Shown here piece by piece: positions 1 through 10,907 of a DNA stretch of 26,042 nucleotides; position 1 is the stretch's first letter; the number at the start of each line of letters is the position of its first letter. Location of the stretch: NCBI GenBank assembly GCA_001970855.1, contig LSSN01001511.1:1-26042 (forward strand), in the 5' to 3' direction. The notes beneath the pieces were generated by a model. That model was not told where the DNA came from. It was given only the letters and a program-made list of their open reading frames with translations, and did not search any database. The position numbers were made by a program, and so were the translations under genes. Source of the DNA: Smittium culicis (Eukaryota > Kickxellomycota > Harpellomycetes > Harpellales > Legeriomycetaceae).

Positions 1-184
1 AGGGGCGGTTGGCTTTTTTTGAACTACCAAAATTATCCAACCATACGACAGCAATATAAATAAACCTAAGATAGTAAAAGATTATTGGCTGGTAAATTTT
101 ATGTGTCCAATAATAAATATATATATAATAGTTTAACCAATTACAATTTTAAAGTAAGTATAAGATTGTTTGCCCCGGAAAGGG
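1..184 (-). mobile_element. MITE-1 copy 1 (subtype B), cut by window start
   Basis: This is a non-autonomous element of the MITE-1 family. Its right end reads GAAAGGG followed by TTAA (185-188). Its left part carries the subterminal block with ACTACCAAAATTATCCAACC at 24-43, which recurs near 20850 and, inverted, near 10870. The first dozen or so bases (expected TTAACCCTTTC) fall outside the window. No coding capacity is seen. Confidence 0.75.
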
Positions 185-425
185 TTAAATAATTAAGATT
201 GGTATAAATTATTTGGATAAGAGGATTATTTGATATTTAGGCATTAGTATAAAGTACCATTGGTATTTATTAGATTATGAACACGGAACAAATAATTTTA
301 ATGTAAATTTATGCTATGTAAAATATTAAGGATAAGAAATAAATTTTCAGGCGGAGTTTTTAGAGAATGTAAGAAGGTAGAAATTTAGGCAATTTAAAAT
401 AATTGAATAAAATTCAATATAATGG

Positions 426-1037
426 TTATTCTTTATCTTCTGTTTCTTTCATTAAGTTTCTGTCGTATAGATCAATAAATCCGGTTTTTTTATTTATCAA
501 GTGTGTTGCTGCTAGATAAAAGGCGAGGAGTGATAGGATAATGCCTAGTACACCACCAGTAGTAATACAAGCTTTGGATCCGGTCCATTCACCGATGGTC
601 AAGAAAATTAGTGTCACCTCTAGAACAGTAAAAATAACAGCCATAACCAAGCTTGTTCTTAGCGATGCTATCAATAAAATAAATGTTAGAATTGTCCAAC
701 TGAGGTTATAAATTCCCATAGACTGATTCTTTGTTAGATTGTTGTTTTTGGCAAATCCGTCGGTTACACCAAATGCAGGGATGTCCATAGCTGCATGAGC
801 CATCCAGAAAGCGCCAAAAGAAGTGAATGCAGTAGCTCCTAGTGTATTTCCGTTAGCAAAATCCCACATACCAGCCAAAATTTGAGCAAAACCGCCGTAG
901 AAGAAAGCGAGTCCAGTAAGTACAGCTTTTGGAGAACCGTAAGGCAGCCCTATTCCTGCATTATGCATAGAATTTACAAATGTTGTTACAGCAAAAGCTG
1001 TTAAACCGAGAGGAGAAGCATTAGCGAATTTAGCCAT
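426..1037 (-). CDS. Acetate/succinate transporter, GPR1/FUN34/YaaH (Ato/SatP) family
   Basis: A 203-residue, intron-free polytopic membrane protein predicted to move acetate or a related short carboxylate, probably with protons, across the plasma membrane. It opens MAKFANASPLGLTAF, a variant of the family signature NPAPLGL with the first proline replaced (NASPLG at residues 6-11). This is followed by the conserved FYGGFAQILAGMWDF and GNTLGATAFTSFGAFW blocks (about residues 46-78) and by further hydrophobic segments, giving about six membrane spans and an acidic tail (KETEDKE). Most fungal Ato proteins carry tens of cytosolic residues before the signature. This one has only five, like bacterial SatP, and its length is also close to the bacterial form. 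The ATG is the only sensible start. A TATA-like box lies about 157 bp upstream. Substrate and direction cannot be read from sequence. Confidence 0.93.
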   Translation of the reverse strand: MAKFANASPLGLTAFAVTTFVNSMHNAGIGLPYGSPKAVLTGLAFFYGGFAQILAGMWDFANGNTLGATAFTSFGAFWMAHAAMDIPAFGVTDGFAKNNNLTKNQSMGIYNLSWTILTFILLIASLRTSLVMAVIFTVLEVTLIFLTIGEWTGSKACITTGGVLGIILSLLAFYLAATHLINKKTGFIDLYDRNLMKETEDKE

Positions 1038-1193
1038 TTTTTTTTCTAAAGTTATTTGTAGTTTGGCTTGTCTATAAGAATTTTTTTCTAAAATTCGGAG
1101 AAAAAAATTTTTTTTTGGTTAAAGAGATAATTAAATTTTGATAAGTAAAGAATATGATTGATTCTGGTTAGAACTATCGACTGAAACTCGTTG

Positions 1194-1204
1194 CTTTATA
1201 TAAG
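1194..1204 (-). promoter_or_regulatory. TATA-like box of the acetate transporter gene
   Basis: Read on the minus strand the site is CTTATATAAAG, a good TATA-box match about 157 bp before the ATG at 1037. The T/A-rich tract between 1040 and 1110 could form the 5' leader. The placement fits a fungal core promoter but rests on motif and position only, and TATA-like strings are common in this AT-rich DNA. Confidence 0.4.
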
Positions 1205-2690
1205 TTTTTGATTTCTAAATATTATGTCAAAAGGTATGCACGTTGTTGTAATAGACATTATTTTTTTTGACAACGTATTCTATTCCTTATGACGCCAACT
1301 AAAATCTCAAAATAATTGTATGCACAGAAATCAGGTACAGCTTATAATTTTTTTAATTTAAAATTGCTAAATTAATAAACTGGCAAAAATAGCATTGTTG
1401 TTATATCAAAGGGATCTAACGAAATCTATTCGCTGAATATGCCGAAACACATACAACCTGATATAATATTTTATAGTACGGAGTATCCATTGAAAACGAT
1501 CGCCGTGGTTTTATTTGCTAAATTGTAAATCCTTTTATATAGAATATTTATCGAATGCTTTTCCTAAATTATATTTATAAAGTTTGGGGTTTCTTCAGTT
1601 TAATTGGAAATAAATTTTAGCGAATCACACCAATAAACCACATCATTAATAATTGGCGGGGCTTGTTTCCAACTCAAACAAATCACGCTATGTTGAACTG
1701 ACCAATAATATAATTCTTTTAAAATCTGCTGATTATTACATTAATTATCATACCTGGTTGCGAAGTTTTGTTGTTATTTATTTTTCTGGAAAAGAATTTT
1801 TTCCTGCTATTGCTGATAAATAAACTCAATGTTGATCGATTAAATGTGTACTCAAAATCTACTGGATAATAAATATAAAAAAATAAATTTGACTATTCAA
1901 TACAATGTTAACGTAGCCTAAAAATAAATAAACGAAAAATTGCATGAGCTAGCATTTATTCAGCCATTGGTCTTAATAAATGACCTGGAAGAGGTTGGGG
2001 TTGAGAATGGGACTCCAAGGTAACTGACGTGATTTATTCCGTCTTTAATCAAAAGCAAAAATCAAAAAATATCGATGAGTCAAGCTTAATGTTATGATTT
2101 GAATTCTTTGAATTTCAAAAGTCAAATAATAGGATGACATACAAAAAAAAAATATAATATTCACATTTTTTTTAGCATTGAATTTTTTCATTTGTTCATA
2201 CAAGTCGTTATAGAAAAAACTTTACTAGTTATTTACTCCGGGTTTATCTTAATTGAAGTGTAAATCGTATGTTTACTAAACATGTGCTAGCTAAAAAAAT
2301 CATTTATTATTGTATAAATAAATTTTCCGTGAAAAAAAAAAAAAAAGCTAAAAAAATCAATCAGATTATGTGGTAGAAAAGATAAAAAATTGAATAAAAG
2401 CTCCTATTCGTCTAAATTCGAAATCAATATTCTATCTGATAAAAAAAATTTTGTGATTTCCATCTAATCGAAGTTAGAAATAAAATTACATATATTTGAT
2501 TTTTATAAATCAAAATGAAAATGTATAATTTATTTTTATCGTGAAAAGAATGTAAAGATTATAAAAAGTAAGCCTGTTTTTATTTATCTACTTAATATAC
2601 TATCAGTAAGCTATAATTTTGCAGTAAGTAACTAGTTATCTATAAAAGTAGCCAGGCAATAAGTTAATAAACCTAAATTTATTTGTTCTA
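1205..2690. other. AT-rich intergenic stretch with no recognised feature
   Basis: About 1.5 kb with no long open frame, no recognisable exon and no MITE copy. A slightly GC-richer patch at about 1980-2035 was checked for a tRNA fold and does not give one. The segment probably holds the upstream region of the acetate transporter gene. Confidence 0.5.
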
Positions 2691-2692
2691 TA

Positions 2693-2883
2693 TGTGAGCT
2701 TATTTCGAGAAGCGGAACTTTTACATACAAGTTTTTACTTCTATTCTTCATTAACTTTATTTTTAAATCTTATTAGAAAATATCATCGAGTGGTTTATCT
2801 GTTAAAATCAATTCAATTGTCCAATATATATAAGTAAATTTAATTTCTTTTAAAAAATGTTCCGCTTCCTCTAAGAATATCCA
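2693..2883. mobile_element. MITE-3 copy 1
   Basis: An element of about 190 bp with imperfect terminal inverted repeats. The left end TGTGAGCTTATTTCGAGAAG is followed by CGGAAC (to 2717). The right end, from GTTCCGCTTCCTC at 2859, runs into TAAGAATATCCA. The inverted GCGGAAC/GTTCCGC cores make the pairing clear. A TA (2691-2692) precedes the left end, while the right flank (AAATT) has lost it. No open frame of note. Confidence 0.7.
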
Positions 2884-3097
2884 AAATTTTTGGTTTTAGA
2901 TTACCAAAGTACTATGAATATCATTGATTTTTTTCCCCATTTTTATTTAAATTTTAAATATACCTGCAAACTTTTCATCTGCTGTACAATAACTTCATAC
3001 TAAATTTTATCTTGGCATTAAGAATATTAAAAACTTTTGAGCGCCTAGCTAATCATCTTTTTATCTTGGCTTATGATTATTATTTGATACATCTTTA

Positions 3098-3287
3098 CCC
3101 TTTCCAGTTTATAACATTTAAAAAAGATGAATATATTGATTTTTCAATAATTTCTACGCGTTTTTATTATTTACTACTACTAAATCACAAATCAATAGTT
3201 ACTTGGCTCTCAGGATATATATTATTATAACTGCGTACAGTTGGCTATAATAGGTAGACCAAAATCGGTCTACCGCCTGAGAAAGGG
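3098..3287 (-). mobile_element. MITE-1 copy 2 (subtype A, reverse)
   Basis: A 190-bp element running from CCCTTTCC (flank TTTA) to GAAAGGG (flank TTAT), so the TTAA target copies have drifted. Near the right end are CAGTTGGCTAT and a perfect inverted repeat TAGACC-aaaatc-GGTCTA (3255-3272). A 72-codon open frame starting upstream runs through this copy and is not a gene. Confidence 0.8.
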
Positions 3288-3775
3288 TTATGCAGCATTA
3301 TTAGTTGATTGGTATTAATAAATGTATAGAATATTGAAATACTTTCTCTTGTTATAAATAGTAAAAGTAAAACACTGCACTCAGATTTAAAATAAATTTA
3401 GATTTTTTTTTTAGGCAAACAAATTTTTTCTGATTAACTTAAATTTGCTCTTATATAAATAAAAAAAACAAAAAAACACTCCTTGATTCCATTTTCATAC
3501 TCTAATACTTTTTCATTATTTTTTACTAATAAACATATCGAATTATTACAAAAATATAAACATAAATAAAATAAAGAGCTGAAATACCTGCCCAGAATAT
3601 ATTTTATCGTAATAAATTAATATCTATGACTATTAAAGCTATTTATTAATTATCTCAAATTTAATCATATTATTAATAAAAAAATATTAGATCAAAAATT
3701 AATCAATAATTAAGAAATATGAATTTGGGATAAATGTATAAAGAAATTTTATATCTATATCAAGAATATTTATAT
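3288..3775. other. AT-rich intergenic stretch downstream of RFT1
   Basis: About 490 bp of A/T-rich sequence beyond the RFT1 stop codon. It probably contains the RFT1 3' untranslated region and polyadenylation signals. No gene or family repeat is visible. Confidence 0.5.
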
Positions 3776-6022
3776 CTACTTTCTAAGTGATTTAAGTTCA
3801 GAAAACAGAACCCTTTCAGATTTGTAAATTATAAAAAAAGAAATCAAAGCCAATACTCCGCCCGAAAGAAGTACAAGCTTAAGATTACCGCCTAAAAAAG
3901 AGTTAAGCTTTGATGAGATTATATACACAAGCCCCATAAATATAAAAGACTTGGGCGATGGAATGTAACCGATGCATACCCTATTGCTAGAGTTTAATAC
4001 AGAGAAATATGTTTTTGAATAATCAATGCACCAGATTATTCTCATCGACATATTGATTATGTTGGCAAAAACAAGCGTGATTGCACCGTTTCCTGAAAAA
4101 TTTGGATTGAAACTAACTTTTGTGTACAATCCAAAAATTTGAAACACGCTGAGCATCCCGTTAACGATTTGGGCTGAAAAAAAGCTTAGAATAAGTATAG
4201 ATATACAATAGATAACAGAAAAAAACGACATTGCAAAACTATATCTTTTAACCTGTGACCTGCGAGCCGTGGAAAATACAAATGCTTCCAATATCCCATT
4301 AATTCCGAGAAAAGGTATATAAAAAACGTATGACTTTAATACTCCGACAATTCCTTCACTAATCCATTTTTCGCCTAAAATCATTCTGACGAAATATTCA
4401 ACATAGTTAATGCCAAAGACTAATACAAATAGTCCAAGAATTATGTGTGATTTTACAAGTAAGGCTAAGCATTTCCAAACAAGGGCTTTTTTCGCTGCTA
4501 TTTCGTCGTAATTTGATGAATTGGATGATGTGGTTGGCGAAATGTTGATTTTATCTTCACAATTATTGCTCTCAAAAGATGGATCCAGCTTACTAAATAA
4601 AGTTCTAGCTGATTCCTCGATTGGTTGGAACAGCATCCGAGCTGGCAAAGAGCCTAGAATTTTGTATTTATAAAAGTTAAAGTCAAAATGATAAAAAGCT
4701 AATTCATAAGAAAAGGGTAGTAATTATACCATAATTTGCAGCTAGAGCATATAGCCCACGATCTGATTCGGTACTTGCGTAAGTTATTACAAGTTTATCT
4801 CCTTCAGTTAATATATGCTTCAATATCGATTGAACCGTGAATTCTTTAGCGAGATTTAATAGCGAGTCTTCAAAGTAATAGCTTTTTATAATTTTTTTAG
4901 TTTTTCCGCTACGTTATAAAAAAAAAAGGTCAATTGATTGTATTAATGGAAAATTAATGTATAATAGAATAATATATATTATCGAATGTTAAAGGCTGCT
5001 TACTCATATTCTAGAATACTTCTTGGGATAAAGAACTTGGAGTTTACTAATTTATTGTTAAGTAAAAATCCAAGATATACTGATATTAATACAGAGCTAA
5101 ATATAACTTGTGAAATAGAAAACGACAAAACTGCCCAAGAGTCGTTGTCGCAGGTTATTATAAAGCTCAACCCGAAGGTATTTAGAATGTATTTAGATAA
5201 CAAAAAATTTAAAAAGAAATGTCGCTTCCATATTAATACAAAAGTAGTTGCACATCTAAGGATGCCTCCGGATATTTCAGCAAGTGCTCGGATATGGAAT
5301 AATAAGTTATTCTGAGCTAATGCAAATAGAGGCTCGCTTAAAAGTTCGATTAGAGCGCCAAAGCAATAGAAAGATATAGAAATTAAAAGGATTTTATTTT
5401 CAGTTTCTTTTTCTGGACTAAGAGCACTATCAGAGTAATTGCTAGATGCTTTTAAACTGTTATAAAACAAAAAGCCTGAAACAATAGAAAATGGTATTCC
5501 AAAGAAGAAAGGAATTATTCCAAGGTTTATGACAATTTGTGACTCAAACTTATTTCTAACAGCGTCTTTAGGAAGAACTTTTTCTAATTTTTCACTAAAA
5601 GCTTTGTCACAATCCTTAGGATCAGTTTCATCTATAGAAGAATTTCTGTTTTTTATTGCATTAGAAGATCTAAGTAGCGCACATCTAAAGCCTTCTCTAC
5701 ACAAAAATAATATTGTCGATTGTAAAAAGTCAAGCTGAACCGCAACAATACCGAAAGCTTTTGCAGTGGTAAAACGTACAATTAGCTGGTTTAGCAGAAA
5801 AGTTAATAGCCTACTTGCAATCTGTAAAAAAATCAGGTATTTGCTTCGAGATATTGTGGCAGTAACTAATCCTGTATCTGCTGCGCCAGACGATTCATTT
5901 AGAATACTTTTATTTGCTACGCTCTTTTCTGAAATAGTTAAATCATTTTCACTGTTTGCTTTAATAGAGGTTTTCGTGATTCTCTTGTTTAGATTTCGTT
6001 TGATATTATTTTGATCATTCAT
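3776..6022 (-). CDS. RFT1: Rft1, dolichol-linked oligosaccharide pathway protein
   Basis: A multi-span ER membrane protein of the Rft1 family, needed in N-glycosylation at the stage where Man5GlcNAc2-PP-dolichol reaches the lumen (whether it is itself the flippase is disputed). Hand-built model: exon 1 6022-5004, exon 2 4881-4730, exon 3 4653-3776. The introns are 5003-4882 (GTAAGC...AAG) and 4729-4654 (GTATAA...TAG). Phases match and the sum is 2049 nt, 682 residues. Family landmarks: FLQIASRLLTFLLNQLIVRF and STILFLCREGFRCALLR (about residues 60-120), QSILKHILTEGDKL in exon 2, and ARMLFQPIEESARTLFSKLD spanning the start of exon 3. The protein is longer than the roughly 540-575 residues usual in the family. 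The excess lies in a Ser/Asn/Asp-rich N-terminus and polar loops such as NSSIDETDPKDCD and SPTTSSNSSNYDE. It is divergently arranged with POP1. Confidence 0.95.
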
Positions 6023-6579
6023 TGTATAAACCAGAAAATGTTTGCAGTATATACCGATAATTAAAAATGCGCCTTTAATGGAGGAATTCGAGGACCGAAA
6101 AATTTAATATACTGATTTTATATATCAGTAATATTTATTGCTTTCTAAGTTGGCTAATTCATTCAACAGATATTATCATCAAAAGTTTAATAAAAGTCAT
6201 TAAATCATACTAGTAAAATTTACTATTATTCTGTCAGCCAGATATAGAATTTAGAAATATATTATTTACTATTTAGAGCCTCTTAAATATTTGGGCCAAT
6301 GAAGAAATAAAAATTCAATTTGAGCTGGCCAATAAACATTGCGTATTATAATGTCAACAGCCAATAGCTAACTAGATCAAATTCAGACCATAAAAACTAA
6401 AATAAAAATATTTAGCTTTAGCTTTGGTAAAATTTTTCGTTTTAAGGCTTAGAAGCTTTATTAAAATCGACTTTTGAGAAACTTTCTCTACGAAAAAAAA
6501 TTACCATCTCTACAAGCATTTTACGCTGTACAGCTTTTAATCTTATTTTAATTTATAAAATAATAAAAATAATTTAAAA
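6023..6579. promoter_or_regulatory. Bidirectional promoter region between RFT1 and POP1
   Basis: These 557 bp separate two genes transcribed away from each other and must hold both promoters. Apart from the CCAAT cluster at 6296-6365, the segment is AT-rich without open frames. The start of POP1 is itself inferred, so the right edge could move. Confidence 0.6.
6296..6365 (+). promoter_or_regulatory. Three evenly spaced CCAAT boxes
   Basis: CCAAT occurs at 6296-6300, 6329-6333 and 6361-6365, each preceded by G or GG (gggCCAAT, tggCCAAT, cagCCAAT) and all on the same strand. Spacings are 33 and 32 bp, close to three DNA turns. CCAAT is the binding site of the HAP/CBF (NF-Y) complex in fungi. 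The boxes lie about 275-340 bp from the RFT1 start and 215-285 bp from the inferred POP1 start. Binding is inferred. Confidence 0.5.
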
Positions 6580-9500
6580 ATGAATTCCAAAAAAAGAAAC
6601 AACGATTTTTCGAAATTACATGGCAGAGATAAAAAAAAGGGTAATGAATACAAAACCTTTAAAAAATTTCAGAAATTTTATTTGATTTTATATCTTATAA
6701 AAACTCAATGATTTTTTAACATTCGTACATACAAGTACAATGCTAACATCGTAACCCAAGCCGATTTTAATATTTATTATTCACTTTTAGCTAAAAGAGA
6801 CATGTTTCAGCAGATCAGTATTCAAAAGCAAAGTAATTTATTTTCAGATCTTTAAATAACCTTTATAAACATGTTTTTTATCAAGAATTTTTTTATTGAA
6901 GGAACATAATGTTTTCATAGATCAATTTAAAACGAAGGCAATTGATATTGTCAATTTTGTCGAATCCCGTGCTTATGAAGTCTGTGCAATGGAAAATGCT
7001 ATAACTCTATCAAAGTATCTTTCCGATTCAATAGATTTAACTTTACATTTTTTTCAATTAACTACTTGTTAACTATATAAATTATTTTATATAGAAAATC
7101 AAATAATACACGCGCTTTCCAAACTTTGCCGAGACATTTACGAAGAAGAGCAGCCAGTCATAACATCAAGCGTGTTCCTATCCGTCTCCGAGCAAAAGCT
7201 ATCGCTGAAATGAAACAAAGTTTAAGCGAAAAAACTAAATCCAAAACAGTCAGCGATCCTTCGATTGATCTACTAAAAAAAAAATCAAAACCACCACCAA
7301 ATAAAAATAGAAGACATCGAAGAAAGAGAAGCACTCTTGTGGAAATATATACTAAAAGGCAAAATGGAAAGCGTTGGCTCGAAACCCACATGTGGCATAC
7401 AAAAAGAATGAAAATGGCTTTAAAATGGGGAATAATGTTGGTAAGATCATAGCTCTTATTGTTTAACGATATCAAATTTACCCTTAAATCTGTCTATTTT
7501 TATGCATTTTTAAAAAAATTTTAGGCAGAAACTCCTAATGATAAAAGTCATAGATCCATATATAAAGCCCTTCATAAATCCATTATCCATGACGTGTCTT
7601 ATATTGGAACACTAAAGATTGTAGGAAAAACAAATGAGATTATTGACCTAATTAACAAAATTAGCAACTCTGATGTCCCACTAAATCAAATATCGTAAAA
7701 TACATATATTTTTTAAAATTCATTAAAATCTTATCTATTTTATAACCTGATATAAAATTTATTATTTAAATAGATTTATTAATGGATCCAAATCTGTCCC
7801 TTTGCTATTACATGAATATGAAGAAATTTCTAATGTTATAGGACCAGCTTTAGGGATTTGGGGCCCTATTGATAATAATCAAAAATCTCTAAAAACTGAA
7901 GCACAACTTGAATGTTCTGTTCAAAGCTTTTTTATTAGACTACACCCTTCTATTCTTCCACAAGTTTTAGAAATTATTGATAAAGCTATAAGTAATCAAA
8001 CACAGTTTTCAAGTATTGAATACTATGACAAGTCAAAAGATTTAATGTCTATAGATGTTTATGGAAGCTTAAGTACTGATTTGCTTCAATGTATATTCAA
8101 AACACCCGCTTCTGAAAATAAAGATAAAAGCGATTCTGCTACCATATGCGAAAGAGTAATTCTGATCTTCAAATTTAATCACTATAAAATATAATTCATT
8201 CTTTAATAATAACATAATAATTTTTTCTCAATCTCTAATCTTAGATATGGAATCTTTCAAAATGTGTATCAGACTCTAAATCTATTCCTGAAGGCTTGGT
8301 TTTATCTTTTGACGTCATTGACCCTAGATTAAAGTAATACCTCGTTATATTTTTTTTCAATCAGCTCTATTTTTTAATTTTAAACGTAACTAGTAATTAT
8401 AAATTTTTTATTTTTATCCGATTTTTGACTGTAATTTTAGTTTATCCATTCATATACGACTATATGTAACATAAATCATCGTTTATACTATTTTGTTAGA
8501 TTTCCTCAAAAAATGAGTCCTAAAAATAAGTCTATTGAATCTAATGAATCTGAATATTTAAAAAACTCAACAATAAAGACTGAAAATAAATATTCCAAGC
8601 TAATTGAACTTATTCAATTATATTATAATACTAACCCGTCTAATTCATTACATGCTCATATTTGGAATACTTCTTTGTGCGAGAAAATATTAAAATCCAA
8701 AACCTCAGAAGATGATTTAAACAATAGAAGGAAAAATGTACTTTTTTCACATTACTTTAAAATATTTATTATGAATTCTATCCAGCGAATATATAATTGC
8801 TATATTATTTTGCTAATGATTATTTTATTCCTAATTATACTATGAAATATATATTATTTTAAAACTAGAACTTAATCCCAGGAACTAAGCTAAAATTTAC
8901 TGACAAAGATGTAAAAATTCCAATAATGCTAATTAGAAGAGGACCTTCACACATTAAAGGTTATAGCTTAAAAACAGACTTTAAACATAAGGATTGTATT
9001 TCTGGGTGGACTGTTATTTGTCCAACTGGGTTCGTGCTTGATTTTTGGAAATCGCTTGTTTTTGCTGGCGGAAGAGCTATAGGGTTAAACGAGCAATCTA
9101 TGCTTTGTTTTGAGTCGGGATTGCCAAGTTTTCCTTCTAGTTGGCCTCTCTCTAAAGCTTATTATAAGCACTTGTTAGGGGACTCTCAAAGCGCTGTAGA
9201 AGGCATACTAAAAACTAGGTTTGATAGTTGGACAAAAAAGCCAAAAAGTAAAAAAGAGAACTTTGAAAAAAAAGGCGCTTTATGCCCATTCTACCCACCT
9301 ATACACTCTCTTGTTGGTTTAGACGAGCCTGAAGTGCTATCTAAATATTCGTTTTTAATGAATAAACTAACAAAACAAACCCTCCAAACTGAAAAGGACG
9401 ATTCTTCTCAAAATATTGAATGTAGTGAAGAATCTGCTATTGATAGCAATTTTTCTCCACAGGCAGAAAATAAGCCCCTTATAGATATTGAATCTAATAC

Positions 9501-10248
9501 AGAAACAAGCGATTTAAAAATCGCTACTACAAATTTAGATACATCTGCAAAATTATCAGCTGATATAGTTACATTACTGGCCGATCAACGACCATCGCCA
9601 TGGTTAATCTCATCCTTGGCTATTCTAGAGGGCATAAAAAAAATACTAAAATCAAACTTCAATCTTGATAAACCGTTAAGCTTTGAAAATTGGATTAAGC
9701 CACTAGTTGAAATTTATGATGGTATAATTTTAACTAAAACAGGGCCCCTATCAATATCACCCGTAAATAAAGCGGTTAACTTCAACCACGCTATTGTCAG
9801 AGTTTTGTTGTACTCTGTTAAAAGAGGTTCTGCTGAAGATAATGCCGTAATATCTATACCTTCATTTGTTCACAAAGGCATGTCAAACGGAAAAAATTCT
9901 AATAAATTTAATTTTGTTCAATCTCAAAACTTAAACAAGTCCAACCTTGCTGACAAATTTCCTTCAAAAAAAGAGATAATTGGCTATGTTGTTAATGGCG
10001 ACTATTCTTACTCTGTTAGTAAGGGGTTTGCTTTAGGTGTGATTTCACTTAAAGGTCTTTATAAGATATGGAAACAGCAAACATATATTCCCATACTTTC
10101 TACCGAGTCAGTTGACTTGAAGCAAATCGATCTACCTAAAAATGATAAGCATAAAAAAGTTAAAAAAGAGACAAAATCTGATTTAGTTGTGGATGTCTCA
10201 AATGTAAATGGAAAACTTCGCAGGTTATACTCTTTGTCGCTAATGTAA
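6580..10248 (+). CDS. POP1: Pop1, large protein subunit of RNase P / RNase MRP
   Basis: A nuclear RNA-binding subunit required for 5' processing of tRNA (RNase P) and for rRNA processing (RNase MRP). Hand-built exons: 6580-6640, 6921-7014, 7095-7440, 7525-7694, 7774-8155, 8245-8333, 8500-8737, 8869-10248. All introns are GT-AG, all phases agree, and the sum is 2760 nt, 919 residues (yeast Pop1 is 875). Landmarks: DIVNFVESRAYEV in exon 2; TRAFQTLPRHLRRRAASHN from residue 57, the family's basic signature; WLETHMWHTKRMKMALKWG near 146; LSFDVIDPRLKFPQK across exons 6-7; IPIMLIRRG and GWTVICPTGFVLDFWKSLVF (POPLD region) in exon 8; IGYVVNGDYSYSVSKGFALG near the C-terminus. Exons 2-8 are firm. Exon 1 (basic MNSKKRNNDFSKLHGRDKKK) rests on phase and splice signals alone and implies a 280-bp intron, longer than the other six (79-166 bp). 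Confidence 0.95.
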
Positions 10249-10466
10249 AACATAATTTGCACTATTTTTATTTTTTACAATCAAATATTAATTATTTTAG
10301 ATATTTTTATCTACCATCAACTTATTTTTATTCATGCAATTTCCACGAATAGTTTGACTTTTATTTGCATTTTTGATAATCCCTATTGTTTATTTTGCTC
10401 TTTATTCTTTTTAAAATCGCATAAATTATGCGCAATAGATAATATCATTTTTAAAAAGCTGTTTAA

Positions 10467-10903
10467 TCCTTTCCGGGACCAACACTCATATAAATATTTA
10501 AAATTTTTAATATGATATTCCTAAAAAATATTTGTTATTATATGGGTGATTCTTAATGAAGAAAGCACTTTGTTGCAGTTTAATGATATTGACCTGAATA
10601 TTTATAGGCTGCTAATATTATTTGCAGGATTGAGTAGGCATTTTGTTTTTTCACTTTTTTTGTTTAAATTTGAAATTTGTATTTGCTAAATGCAACAAAT
10701 GATTTTGCTTATTCGCCACAAATTTTTTATACAATTTTATACGCTGTAAAATTTTGCTCTATATAACTACTTCATAAAGAATCCCCCATATGTGCTGAAT
10801 AGATTAGCCAATAAAATATCACCTCTCTGCGACGATTTAATATATTGTCATTTGGTAAGATGATTTTGGTAGTTCTAAAAAGGCCAACTGCCCATTGAAA
10901 GGG
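10467..10903 (-). mobile_element. MITE-1 copy 3 (subtype B), split by a MITE-2 insertion
   Basis: The left end is TCCTTTCCGGG after TTAA (10463-10466). The right end is GAAAGGG before TTAA (10904-10907), so an intact TTAA duplication flanks it. The right part carries GATTTTGGTAGTTC, the inverse of the block at the window start. The element measures 437 bp because a MITE-2 copy sits inside. Without that copy and one TA it would be 189 bp. Confidence 0.8.
10543..10788 (+). mobile_element. MITE-2 copy 1, nested in MITE-1 copy 3
   Basis: A 246-bp element with ends TGGGTGATTCTTAATGAAG and (right) CTTCATAAAGAATCCCCCA, flanked by TA on both sides. The motif AGAAAGCACTTTGTTGCAG just inside the left end recurs exactly in the copy at 22892. 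It has no coding capacity. It inserted into an existing MITE-1 element. Confidence 0.8.
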
Positions 10904-10907
10904 TTAA

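Noticed and set aside
1980..2040. GC-richer patch as a possible RNA gene
   Set aside because: No tRNA arms, no internal A/B boxes and no convincing long stem were found.
3012..3230. 72-codon open frame on the plus strand
   Set aside because: It overlaps most of MITE-1 copy 2 (3098-3287), has no recognisable domain and an AT-driven composition.
4986..6014. Plus-strand open frames over RFT1 exon 1
   Set aside because: They are antisense to a clearly conserved coding exon and show no family similarity.
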